Shown here: positions 17,816 through 24,581 of the stretch, one piece after another
How positions within the stretch are numbered: position 1 is the stretch's first letter
Layout: every line of letters starts with the position of its first letter
Assembly: GCF_029953285.1 (NCBI RefSeq)
Contig: NZ_JASAOI010000011.1
Location: 62,001-126,000, forward strand
Origin: Yinghuangia seranimata
GTDB taxonomy: Bacteria; Actinomycetota; Actinomycetes; Streptomycetales; Streptomycetaceae
Length of the DNA stretch: 64,000 nt
Direction of reading: 5' to 3'
Notes under the pieces: model-generated
What the model was told of the DNA's origin: nothing
Databases searched by the model: none
What the model saw: the letters and a program-made list of their open reading frames with translations, nothing else
Translations under genes and position numbers: made by a program

Positions 17816-18379
17816 TCAGCGGACGGGGGCGAGATCCGCCCACAGCGCGGCGGCGTCGGGTGTGAGCGGCAGGACCGCTCCGTCCGGCGCCGACGTGTCG
17901 TCCCACCACACGCCCTGGCCCGCGGTCAGGGGCCGCTCGGACGCCCCGGCGGCCCAGCTTCCGCGCAGCACGTACACCACCCCCGCGTGCCCGGCCGGCG
18001 GCGTAACGGGGCCGGTGGACCGGCCCACCCCGACGGTCCACCGGCCCCGACGCACCATCAGGTTGAGCACCCGGCAGGCACCGCCGGCCAGTTCGGCGTC
18101 GAGCGCGAGGTCACCGGAGAACGCGAACGGCTCGCCCGGCGCCACCGGGCGGTCGAACTCGCCGGGGCAGACCAGGCGTACGCCGTCGCCCTCCACCAGC
18201 GTGAACGTCCGGTCCACGCCGGGGAACGCGGAGAACGGGCCGTCCCGGTCGATGTCCGCGACACTCGCGCGCCACCCGAACTCCTCGGCGTCCGAAGGCC
18301 ACGAGACGATCTCCCGGGTCGCGCCGCCGCCGTTGCGCCAGCGGCCCGCGGGCAGCGTCTCGACGTCGAAGTGGTGCAT
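17816..18379 (-). CDS. HutD/Ves family protein
   Basis: 187 residues, a single bicupin-like HutD domain. Marks are WRNGGGATREI (14-24), FGWRASVADIDRDGPFSAFP (34-53) and DRTFTLVEGDGVRL. HutD is linked to histidine utilisation in other bacteria and is thought to bind an intermediate such as formylglutamate; it is not a catabolic enzyme. No hutH, hutU or hutI gene is present. It lies 103 bases downstream of the TetR gene on the same strand and converges with the permease gene. Confidence 0.82.
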   Translation of the reverse strand: MHHFDVETLPAGRWRNGGGATREIVSWPSDAEEFGWRASVADIDRDGPFSAFPGVDRTFTLVEGDGVRLVCPGEFDRPVAPGEPFAFSGDLALDAELAGGACRVLNLMVRRGRWTVGVGRSTGPVTPPAGHAGVVYVLRGSWAAGASERPLTAGQGVWWDDTSAPDGAVLPLTPDAAALWADLAPVR

Positions 18380-18482
18380 GTGCGGGCTCCTGCGGCGGTT
18401 CCGGTACGGGTGGTGGGGGTGAGGTCTGGTAGATCGTCGGGCCGGCGTCGGCGCGCCGCGCTCCGGCGGCGGCCGACCCCGC

Positions 18483-19178
18483 CTACGCGTCCCGCAGTTG
18501 CTCCGCCCGGAGCTCGACCGCGCTGATCAGGGCCTCGACCCGGGTGTGGAAGATCTGGTCGTGCGTCACCGCCGCCAGCTCCGCGCCCAGCGCGGTGATG
18601 TGCGGGAACTCCCGTGCGTCGACCCGGCGGTACTCGACGGTCCAGGCCGCGTCGTCGGAGGCCTGGGCGTCCGGCTCGAGCAGCAGGTACTCGGCGCGCT
18701 GGCCGACGAAGGCCAGCACCGAGTCGCCGAACATGCGGTAGTGGACGACCGCCTCGGCGCCCGACAGGCCCGCCTCGGTCACGGCGCCCAGAATCAGCTC
18801 GACGACGTGGAACTCGTTGGCGCGGCGGGTCGTCCGGCTCGTCATCGCGCCCGCGACCGCCGGGTACTTCAGCGCGACGGCGAGCGATCCGGCGGCCAGC
18901 GCCCGCAGCCGGTCCTTCCAGTCGAGACCGGGCGGGATGCTCGCCAGGACCTCGCCGAGCGAGCGGTCGAAGACCGACAGCAGCAGCTCGTCCTTGTCGC
19001 GGAAGTGCCGGTAGATCGCGGTCGGGTCGGCACCCAGCTCCTCGCCGAGCCGCCGGATGGTGAACGCGTCGGCGCTGCCGCGCGCCGCGATGCGCAGGCT
19101 CGCCTCGATGATGGCGTCCGGCGTCAGCTGGGCGCCTGCGCGTTTGCTGCGGACCGGGGCCGCGGGTGTCTTCGACAT
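18483..19178 (-). CDS. TetR-family transcriptional regulator
   Basis: 231 residues. The N-terminal helix-turn-helix spans about 18-65 (TPDAIIEASLRIAARG, FTIRRLGEELGADPTAIYRH, FRDKDELLLSVFDR). The C-terminal ligand-binding half is all helical and includes a conserved-looking ALKYPAVAG stretch. It is divergent from the amidohydrolase gene; a candidate operator overlapping a -35 hexamer lies in the 190-base gap, the classic position for TetR control of the neighbour. It probably also governs hutD, which follows it. Confidence 0.9.
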   Translation of the reverse strand: MSKTPAAPVRSKRAGAQLTPDAIIEASLRIAARGSADAFTIRRLGEELGADPTAIYRHFRDKDELLLSVFDRSLGEVLASIPPGLDWKDRLRALAAGSLAVALKYPAVAGAMTSRTTRRANEFHVVELILGAVTEAGLSGAEAVVHYRMFGDSVLAFVGQRAEYLLLEPDAQASDDAAWTVEYRRVDAREFPHITALGAELAAVTHDQIFHTRVEALISAVELRAEQLRDA

Positions 19179-19212
19179 GGTCCGGCCAGTGTATCGATCC
19201 GGCGGGGCGAGG

Positions 19213-19252
19213 GCGCATCACTGTTGACATCAATGATGCGCTGGAGTTCACT
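19213..19252. promoter_or_regulatory. Candidate TetR operator over the amidohydrolase promoter
   Basis: GCGCATCA (19213-19220) and TGATGCGC (19234-19241) are perfect 8-base inverted arms around a 13-base centre. The centre holds TTGACA (19224-19229), a consensus -35 for the + strand. TTCACT (19247-19252) stands 17 bases on as a moderate -10. A dimer bound here would block the promoter. Confidence 0.6.
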
Positions 19253-19368
19253 CCTGTTCACACACCACCGTGCGGCCACCGCGCGGCCACCGTGATCCAC
19301 CCCGTGCCACCCGCGTTCGCCATCGAACCGCCCCGCGCACACCGGCCTTTCGACCCCGAGGACGCCTC

Positions 19369-21054
19369 GTGCACAGCTCCCCGCCCCTGGCCGACACCGT
19401 CTTCGTCGGCGGCCGGGTTTTCACCGCCGCCCCCGCCGCGGACGCCCCGATCGACGCCGGCGTCGCCGTCACGGCGGGCCGCGTCACCGCGGTCGGCCCC
19501 GACGCCGAGATCAGCGCCCTCGTCGGACCCGGCACCGAGGTCGTCGACCTCGCCGGCGGCCTGCTGATCCCCGGATTCCAGGACGCCCACGTGCACCCGG
19601 TCGTGGCCGGCGTCCAGCTGCTGCGCTGCGACCTGTCCGGCCAGCGTTCGATCGACGGCTACCTCGCCACGATCGCCGCCTACGCCGCCGCGCACCCCGA
19701 CGCCGACTGGATCTGCGGCGGCGGCTGGTCGATGGACGTGTTCCCCGGCGGAACGCCGACCCGCGGCATGCTCGACGCGATCGTCCCCGACCGGCCCGTG
19801 CTGCTCACCAACCGCGACGGCCACGGCGCCTGGGCGAACACGCGCGCGTTCGAACGCGCCGGCGTCGACGCGAACACCCCCGACCCCGTCGACGGCCGCG
19901 TCGAACGCGAGCCCGACGGCTACCCCGCCGGCACCCTCCAGGAGGGCGCCGTCGAGCTGGTCGCCGACCACGTCCCGATCGCCACCCCCGAAGAGGCCTA
20001 CCAGGGCCTGCTGCTCGGCCAGGAGTACCTGCACTCGCTCGGGATCACCGCGTGGCAGGACGCCATGATCGGCGCCTTCCCCGGCAACCCCGACAACTTC
20101 GACGTCTACCTGCGCGCCGCGAGCGCCGAGACGCTCACCGCACGCGTCGTCGGCGCGCTGTGGTGGGACCGCGAACGCGGCCTCGAGCAGATCCCCGACA
20201 TCGAGGAACGCCGCCGCGTCGGCCGCGTCGGCCGGTTCAACGCCACCACCGTCAAGATCATGCAGGACGGCATCGCGGAGAACTTCACCGCCGCCATGCT
20301 CGAGCCCTACCTGACCAAGTGCGGCTGCGCCACCGCCAATTCGGGCCTGAGCTTCGTCGACCCCGAGCTCCTGACCAAGGCCGTCTGCACGCTCGACGGG
20401 CTCGGCTTCCAGATCCACTTCCACGCACTCGGTGACCGCGCCGTCCGCGAGGCCCTCGACGCGCTGGCCGCCGCCCGCGCGGCGAACGGCCCCACCGGCG
20501 GCCGCCACCACCTCGCCCACCTCCAGGTCGTCAACCCCGACGACATCCCGCGGTTCGCCGAACTCGACGCCTCCGCCAACATCCAGCCGCTGTGGGCCGC
20601 CCACGAACCGCAGATGGACGACCTGACCATCCCCTTCCTCGGCCCCGAACGCGCCCGTCAGCAGTACCCGTTCGGCGACCTGCTGCGCGCCGGCGCCCGC
20701 ATCGTCGCGGGCAGCGACTGGTCGGTGAGCAGCCCCAACCCGCTGTGGGGCATCCACGTCGCCGTCAACCGCGCCGTGCCGAGCGAGGCCCCCGGCACCC
20801 CGCGCAAGGGCGGCCCCGCCGCGCCGTTCCTGCCCGAACAGGCACTCACGCTGGCGCAGGCGCTCACCGCGTACACCGCCCACAGCGCCTGGATCAACCA
20901 CCTCGACGAGCTGACCGGAACCGTCGAGCCCGGCAAGTTCGCCGACCTCGCGGTACTCGACCGCGACCCCTTCGCCGGCCCTGCCGACGAGATCGGCGCG
21001 ACCCGCGTGCGCCGCACCTACGTCGAGGGCCGCCTGGTCGCGAGCAACGACTGA
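19369..21054 (+). CDS. Amidohydrolase family 3 (YtcJ-like) metal-dependent hydrolase
   Basis: 561 residues from the GTG at 19369. A short N-terminal beta domain (VFVGGRVFTAAP) precedes the metal-dependent barrel. The metal motif is DAHVHP (72-77), followed later by FHALGD, HLAHLQ and the Asp-containing GSDWSVSSPNP, and the C-terminal VEPGKFADLAVLDRDPF seals the fold. Length and motif set match the YtcJ/NfdA group, which hydrolyses cyclic or N-acyl amides. It is divergent from tetR and near an NCS1 permease and hutD, so it probably degrades the imported compound. The exact substrate is unknown. Confidence 0.88.
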   Translation: MHSSPPLADTVFVGGRVFTAAPAADAPIDAGVAVTAGRVTAVGPDAEISALVGPGTEVVDLAGGLLIPGFQDAHVHPVVAGVQLLRCDLSGQRSIDGYLATIAAYAAAHPDADWICGGGWSMDVFPGGTPTRGMLDAIVPDRPVLLTNRDGHGAWANTRAFERAGVDANTPDPVDGRVEREPDGYPAGTLQEGAVELVADHVPIATPEEAYQGLLLGQEYLHSLGITAWQDAMIGAFPGNPDNFDVYLRAASAETLTARVVGALWWDRERGLEQIPDIEERRRVGRVGRFNATTVKIMQDGIAENFTAAMLEPYLTKCGCATANSGLSFVDPELLTKAVCTLDGLGFQIHFHALGDRAVREALDALAAARAANGPTGGRHHLAHLQVVNPDDIPRFAELDASANIQPLWAAHEPQMDDLTIPFLGPERARQQYPFGDLLRAGARIVAGSDWSVSSPNPLWGIHVAVNRAVPSEAPGTPRKGGPAAPFLPEQALTLAQALTAYTAHSAWINHLDELTGTVEPGKFADLAVLDRDPFAGPADEIGATRVRRTYVEGRLVASND

Positions 21055-21065
21055 CCGGTTCCCCC

Positions 21066-21082
21066 GGCCCGCTAACCGGGCC
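21066..21082. terminator. Hairpin between convergent genes
   Basis: GGCCCG-CTAAC-CGGGCC lies in the 28-base gap between the convergent amidohydrolase and PP2C genes. The 6-bp stem could work in both directions. Confidence 0.45.
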
Positions 21083-21832
21083 TCACGCGCCGAACCCCCG
21101 GCACAGCGCGATCGTCACGTCGTCGTGCACCTTCCCCCGATAGGTGCCGGGGGCCGTAGCCCGCTCCGCCTCCCGAACCGCCCGAACCGCGGCGCCCGGC
21201 CCTTCCGCCTCGACGAGATCCATGAGCCGCCCCCACGTCCACCCGTAACGCTCCACGAGCCGGGACACCCCATCGGTCATGAGCGCCACCCGCCGGACGT
21301 CGGCCGCCTCCAGGCACCCGGTGAGGGCCTGCTCGGCGGCCTCGACCTTCGTACTCGCGACCCAAAACCCCCCAGGCTGATTGCGGCTGCGACAAAGGTC
21401 CTCCTGCGTGTACCCAGGCAGATGCGACGTCGCATCATCCACAACAACCTGGACCTTCCCGTCGACGGTCTCGACGGCAATGGGCGAGTCACACAGCACG
21501 AGGTACTCGACGCTCTCCCCCCGCTGCCGCAACATCGCGACCGTGCTGGACGGACTGTTCGGATGCGCCAGATCACACGTCGCCTCATGCAAGGCACAAA
21601 CGCCTTCAATGGCCCCCGCCAAGACCGCCCGCAGCGACGCGCCCCCCTCACTCACCATCCCCGCAGCCAACCGAACCCCAAGCCGCCCGACCAACCACGG
21701 CACCCCGTGCACACACCCGGACTCACTCAGCTGCGTGGCCCCATCCAGCACCACCACAAACCGTTCCCCCGCAACCACAAAGTCATCGTTCACACCCCCC
21801 GGCATCGCCTCACTGATGTACGTGACCTGCAC
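21083..21832 (-). CDS. PP2C (PPM-type) protein phosphatase-like protein
   Basis: 249 residues. The motif order fits PPM phosphatases: NDD (15-17), VVLDGAT (27-33), LVLCDSP (111-117), LMTDGVSR (184-191) and HDDVTIAL (236-243). The Asp residues for the two metals are present, so it is probably a stand-alone Ser/Thr phosphatase. The start is the GTG giving MQVTYISEAMPGG. The coding strand uses clearly more T-ending codons (ggt, gtt, tgt, gat, ttg) than flanking genes, hinting at a different origin. No kinase gene is adjacent. A gene-poor stretch follows upstream. Confidence 0.78.
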   Translation of the reverse strand: MQVTYISEAMPGGVNDDFVVAGERFVVVLDGATQLSESGCVHGVPWLVGRLGVRLAAGMVSEGGASLRAVLAGAIEGVCALHEATCDLAHPNSPSSTVAMLRQRGESVEYLVLCDSPIAVETVDGKVQVVVDDATSHLPGYTQEDLCRSRNQPGGFWVASTKVEAAEQALTGCLEAADVRRVALMTDGVSRLVERYGWTWGRLMDLVEAEGPGAAVRAVREAERATAPGTYRGKVHDDVTIALCRGFGA

Positions 21833-22151
21833 GAGGACGTCCTACCTACTAGACAACAGCAACCCAGGCAGCCACCCCGCGACCACCCGCCCTACCTGTT
21901 CCACACCCCCGCCGCCCCCGAACCCACCCCGCACGGGTGCGTACCGCTGACTGGCCGCGCAGGGGCATGCGCACATTCGGCGTTCGAAGTCGCGCGCTAC
22001 ACGTGGCAAGGCAAGGGGTCGCGACCGCTTCCCGCCGCCGTCGATGAACAGGTGAGTCCTGCCCGGCCCAATGCCCACTCGAAAACCCGAGCGGCGCCGG
22101 CACGTCCGTGGGCCGATGGGTAGCCAGTCGGCCCCCTCTGAACAAAGGCAA
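21833..22151. other. Non-coding stretch upstream of the PP2C gene
   Basis: No convincing gene on either strand. Open frames here have irregular codon use and no domain-like content. The 5' part presumably carries the PP2C promoter on the minus strand; no clear hexamers were found. A GGACGTCC palindrome sits just before the PP2C start. Confidence 0.5.
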
Positions 22152-22189
22152 GGGGCCCGAGACCGCCCCCCGGTCTCGGGCCCCGCCTT
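22145..22189. terminator. Long hairpin with C-rich loop
   Basis: A perfect 14-bp stem (GGGGCCCGAGACCG at 22152-22165, complement at 22171-22184) with a CCCCC loop. It is extended by AAGGC (22145-22149) pairing with GCCTT (22185-22189) across a 2-base bulge. A strong terminator by shape. It stands directly before the 6C-like RNA and also exposes six Cs at its tip. Confidence 0.6.
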
Positions 22190-22292
22190 CCCGTGCCCGC
22201 TCCCCACGGCTGCACGGGCCCACCCCCCAGTGGGTCGTCGATGTGTTTGACTCGCGGACCCCCCAGAGGGTTGTGCTCCTCGGGATTTTTTT
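22190..22292 (+). ncRNA. Candidate 6C-type small RNA
   Basis: A stem CCCGTGC (22190-22196) / GCACGGG (22212-22218) is followed by CCCAC (22219-22223), a loop with the rest of a six-C run, and GTGGG (22230-22234). A second six-C run lies at 22259-22264 inside a CTC...GAG hairpin (22251-22253 with 22266-22268). A short hairpin then leads into seven Ts (22286-22292), a rare true U tract in this genome. Two hairpins each presenting about six cytosines, ending in a terminator, is the description of the actinobacterial 6C RNA family. The 5' boundary is a guess. In mycobacteria 6C binds G-rich mRNA leaders, which fits the exposed C loops. Confidence 0.55.
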
Positions 22293-22732
22293 CTGGAGAT
22301 TCTCGGGAGGGCGGGGAGGGTGTCCGAGTTGCTTGCTTTGGTGGTGGTTTTGAGGGGGCGTGTACTCATGGAGCGGGGTGGGGTGGGGGTTATCTACTCG
22401 GGTTGCTTTCTGAGTACCTGTACGGATACCCGGGCGGCGGGGGACCGGCAGAGTTGTGGGCAACGGGGGAGCGCGCCGGCCGCGGGGGGCGGGTGGGGCG
22501 TGAACCGGGGGGAACGGGGATTGGCGCCTCCTCTGGGGGGAGGTGGCGCCGCGGTAGTGCACGGGGGTACGGGGACCAGGTCCCCGGCCGGCGCTCACGG
22601 GGGAGCGGTGGTCGGGGGCCTTGCAAGAAGCGCCTGGCGGCATCCGGGCGTCGTGCAGCATCGGCACCGCCGACACGGGGCGGCGGTTCGGATGCCGTTG
22701 TCACCACCGTCACGGGGGTGGTGGTGACGACG
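22293..22732. other. Gene-poor, G-rich stretch
   Basis: No supported gene. The + strand carries many G runs, including a GGGGTGGGGTGGGGG cluster near 22375-22390, so the minus strand is C-rich. A loose TTGCTT (22403-22408) to GATACC (22425-22430) pair with a 16-base spacer could be a promoter, at low confidence. GC skew and T content differ from coding regions around it. Confidence 0.5.
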
Positions 22733-22769
22733 AAACGGACCTGCTCCCACGGGGGGAGCAGGTCCGTTT
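22733..22769 (-). terminator. Terminator after the ArsC-family gene
   Basis: A perfect 16-bp stem (AAACGGACCTGCTCCC at 22733-22748, complement at 22754-22769) with a 5-base loop, 14 bases beyond the ArsC-family stop. Its A/T-rich outer base pairs give a short U-like end on either strand. Confidence 0.75.
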
Positions 22770-22783
22770 GCCGTTGTGCGGGG

Positions 22784-23143
22784 TCAGTCGGTGACGAGGG
22801 AGTGGAGGGTCTCGTCGTCGCGGGCGACGACGGCGTGGCCGTCGTCGGCGGTGATGATGGGGCGCTGGATGAGGGACGGGTTGTCCGCGAGGGCGGTGAT
22901 CCACTGTTCGCGGTCGTCGGCGGTGCGGCCCCAGGCGCTCAGGCCGAGGTCCTTGGCGGCGGGCTCGGCGGTGCGGGTGATGTCCCACGGTTCCAGGCCG
23001 AGGCGGGTCAGGACGGCGCGGATCTCGTCGGCGTTCGGCGGGTCCTCGAGGTAGCGGCGCAGGGTGTACGTGACGCCGGCCTCGTCGAGGAAGGCGGTCG
23101 CGGTGCGGCACTTCGAACAGCGCGGGTTGAGCCAGATCTCCAT
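22784..23143 (-). CDS. ArsC/Spx-family thioredoxin-fold protein
   Basis: 119 residues, a complete ArsC-like domain. MEIWLNPRCSKCRTA puts Cys9 and Cys12 in the CxxC position of the glutaredoxin-type fold, and NPSLIQRPI (88-96) supplies the conserved Arg and Pro loop. Members act as glutaredoxin-linked arsenate reductases or as uncharacterised YfgD-type proteins. No arsenic pump or ArsR gene is nearby, so arsenate reduction is only one possibility. It ends in a strong terminator. Confidence 0.85.
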   Translation of the reverse strand: MEIWLNPRCSKCRTATAFLDEAGVTYTLRRYLEDPPNADEIRAVLTRLGLEPWDITRTAEPAAKDLGLSAWGRTADDREQWITALADNPSLIQRPIITADDGHAVVARDDETLHSLVTD

Positions 23144-23325
23144 GGCGGCAGCTTAGGGGAGTGGCGTCGACGGCTTGGGGGAAAGCCCAGGTCAGCGCAG
23201 GTTTGGCGGGGGTGTCAGTGGCCCGTGGCAGCGTGGATGTCGGCAAGGAGCCCGTCCGGCGTCCGTTCGAACAGTGATCGAACACGGTGGGATCGCGGCA
23301 TAACGGCGACTCGCGCCATATGACG

Positions 23326-23354
23326 TTGACGGTGCCGTTGCCGAGAGGTTTACT
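23326..23354 (+). promoter_or_regulatory. Putative promoter of the mutagenesis operon
   Basis: TTGACG (23326-23331) and TTTACT (23349-23354) with an ideal 17-base spacer. Transcription would start near 23361, so the LexA box just downstream would overlap the start site. Confidence 0.55.
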
Positions 23355-23365
23355 GGCTGCATCGT

Positions 23366-23381
23366 TCGAACTTGAGTTCGA
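23366..23381. promoter_or_regulatory. LexA (SOS) box
   Basis: TCGAAC-TTGA-GTTCGA is a perfect match to the actinobacterial LexA operator consensus TCGAAC-N4-GTTCGA. It lies 126 bases before the DUF6504 start and directly after the promoter hexamers. It predicts DNA-damage induction of the DUF6504, HEPN and dnaE2 genes. Confidence 0.88.
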
Positions 23382-23507
23382 TCAACAGGGGGCCGGTCAC
23401 AGGACCGACCGGCGCGGACTCAGGGGAGACCGGCGGAAACCGACCCCGGTCGGAGGTGCGAGGGGAAGCGCATCTCCGGCCGGGGCACCGCACCGAAGGA
23501 GAGGCCC

Positions 23508-23921
23508 ATGGCACGTCGTCACATCGACCCGGTGGAGGTGCTGCGAAGCGGCGGGGAACCCGCGCGCTTCCTGTGGCACGACCGGCTGTACGTGGTACGG
23601 GAAGTGCTTGACCACTGGGTGGAGAACGAAGAGTGGTGGCAGGCCGGAGCCGCCCCCGGGAGCGCCGCGCGGCGCAACAGGCTCGAGGCGGCCGGCTACG
23701 GAGGCGCCACGGCGAACAACACGAACAACACGAACGCCATGGGGATCGGCATGGCGCACACCACGAACGCGGCGGGGGCCACGGCCACCGCCACCCTGCC
23801 CGCCGCCGAGCGCGAGGTCTGGCGGGTCGAGGCCAGCGCCGGCCGCTGCGCGCCGCTCGGTGTGTTCGACCTGCGGCTCGACCCCGCCGGATCCTGGACC
23901 CTCGCCCGGACCCTGGACTGA
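23508..23921 (+). CDS. DUF6504 family protein
   Basis: 137 residues. The N-terminus RRHIDPVEVLRSGGEPARFL with WHDRLYVVREVLDHWVE, and the C-terminus LGVFDLRLDPAGSWTLARTL, match the small DUF6504 family found next to translesion polymerase genes in actinobacteria. The middle (66-95) is an Asn/Thr/Ala-rich low-complexity insert. ATG 23508 has AAGGAGA at 7 bases. The gene is first in a LexA-controlled block and lies 9 bases before the HEPN gene. The function is unknown; context suggests a role with error-prone synthesis. Confidence 0.78.
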   Translation: MARRHIDPVEVLRSGGEPARFLWHDRLYVVREVLDHWVENEEWWQAGAAPGSAARRNRLEAAGYGGATANNTNNTNAMGIGMAHTTNAAGATATATLPAAEREVWRVEASAGRCAPLGVFDLRLDPAGSWTLARTLD

Positions 23922-23930
23922 GGGGCGGCG

Positions 23931-24452
23931 ATGACGGCCATGTCCACTGAACGGGCGACCGGCGGAGCCGCGGGCTGGAGCCGGGACGCCCGGGACCTCC
24001 CGCGTCCCCCGATACCCCGCGCCCCCGTGCGTTGGACGAGCGCGCCGCCCGGCGCCCTCGACCTGCTCGCCCACGCCCGACGCGCCCTTGCCGAGGCCGC
24101 CGAAGCCAGCGCGCCCAACGAGCGGTTCGCCGCCGCGCACCTCGCGGCGCTGCGTACCACAGCCGCCGTTCTCGCCGCGCGGGCCAGGCCCGAAGAGGAG
24201 AAGCCCGGACGCCGTCGTCCGCCGCGCAGCGCGTGGCAGCTGCTGCCCCAGGTGGCCCCGGAACTCACCGAGTGGGCGGCCTACTTCGCGAGCGGCGCCC
24301 GCAAGCGCGCGGCCGCCGAGGCCGGGCTGCCGAACGCGGTCACCGCCCGCGAGGCGGACGACCTGGTCCGTGATGTGGAGGTGTTCATCAGGCTCGTCGT
24401 ACGGCTGTTGGGGCTGCCGCCGGTGACCGTGGTCCCGCCGCAGGCGGGCTGA
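23931..24452 (+). CDS. SAV_6107-family HEPN domain protein
   Basis: 173 residues. After a variable 40-residue leader, the helical core (ALDLLAHARRALAEAAEASA, NERFAAAHLAALRTTAAVLA, EWAAYFASGARKRAAAEAGL) and the C-terminal EADDLVRDVEVFIRLVVRLL match the SAV_6107-type HEPN family described from Streptomyces. The catalytic RxxxxH of toxin HEPN RNases is not evident, so it is probably structural. It sits between DUF6504 and dnaE2 and is probably co-transcribed with both under LexA. Function unknown. Confidence 0.8.
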   Translation: MTAMSTERATGGAAGWSRDARDLPRPPIPRAPVRWTSAPPGALDLLAHARRALAEAAEASAPNERFAAAHLAALRTTAAVLAARARPEEEKPGRRRPPRSAWQLLPQVAPELTEWAAYFASGARKRAAAEAGLPNAVTAREADDLVRDVEVFIRLVVRLLGLPPVTVVPPQAG

Positions 24453-24529
24453 GCCCGGGCTCGACCCGGCCGAAGCCGGGCCGAACCCGCCGATAGAGAA
24501 CCCGCCGCACCCCACTCGTCCAGCACCAC

Positions 24530-24569
24530 GCACCGCCCACGCCCCCGCAAAGCACCGCCCACGCCCCCC
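24530..24569. repeat. 17-base direct repeat before dnaE2
   Basis: GCACCGCCCACGCCCCC occurs at 24530-24546 and again from 24552, a 22-base period, ending 12 bases before the dnaE2 ATG. No Shine-Dalgarno sequence is seen in this C-rich leader. Confidence 0.75.
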
Positions 24570-24581
24570 ACAGAGCACCCC

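Larger units (their letters stand above)
23144..23507. other. Divergent regulatory region with SOS control
   Basis: 364 bases between the ArsC-family gene and the DUF6504 gene with no coding frame. It holds a promoter and a perfect LexA box (listed separately). It also has a GTTCGAAC palindrome (23265-23272) followed by a second TCGAAC, a direct repeat that does not fit the LexA spacing. Confidence 0.6.

Noticed and set aside
21960-22110. Possible tRNA near a TTCGAAG sequence
   Set aside because: The flanks do not form a T-stem and no cloverleaf can be drawn.
21849-22676. A 275-codon minus-strand frame in the gene-poor stretch
   Set aside because: It runs antisense through the hairpins and the 6C-like RNA, has irregular codon use and no motif.
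23265-23283. Second LexA-like site (GTTCGAAC plus TCGAAC)
   Set aside because: The arms are direct repeats with wrong spacing, unlike the perfect box at 23366-23381.
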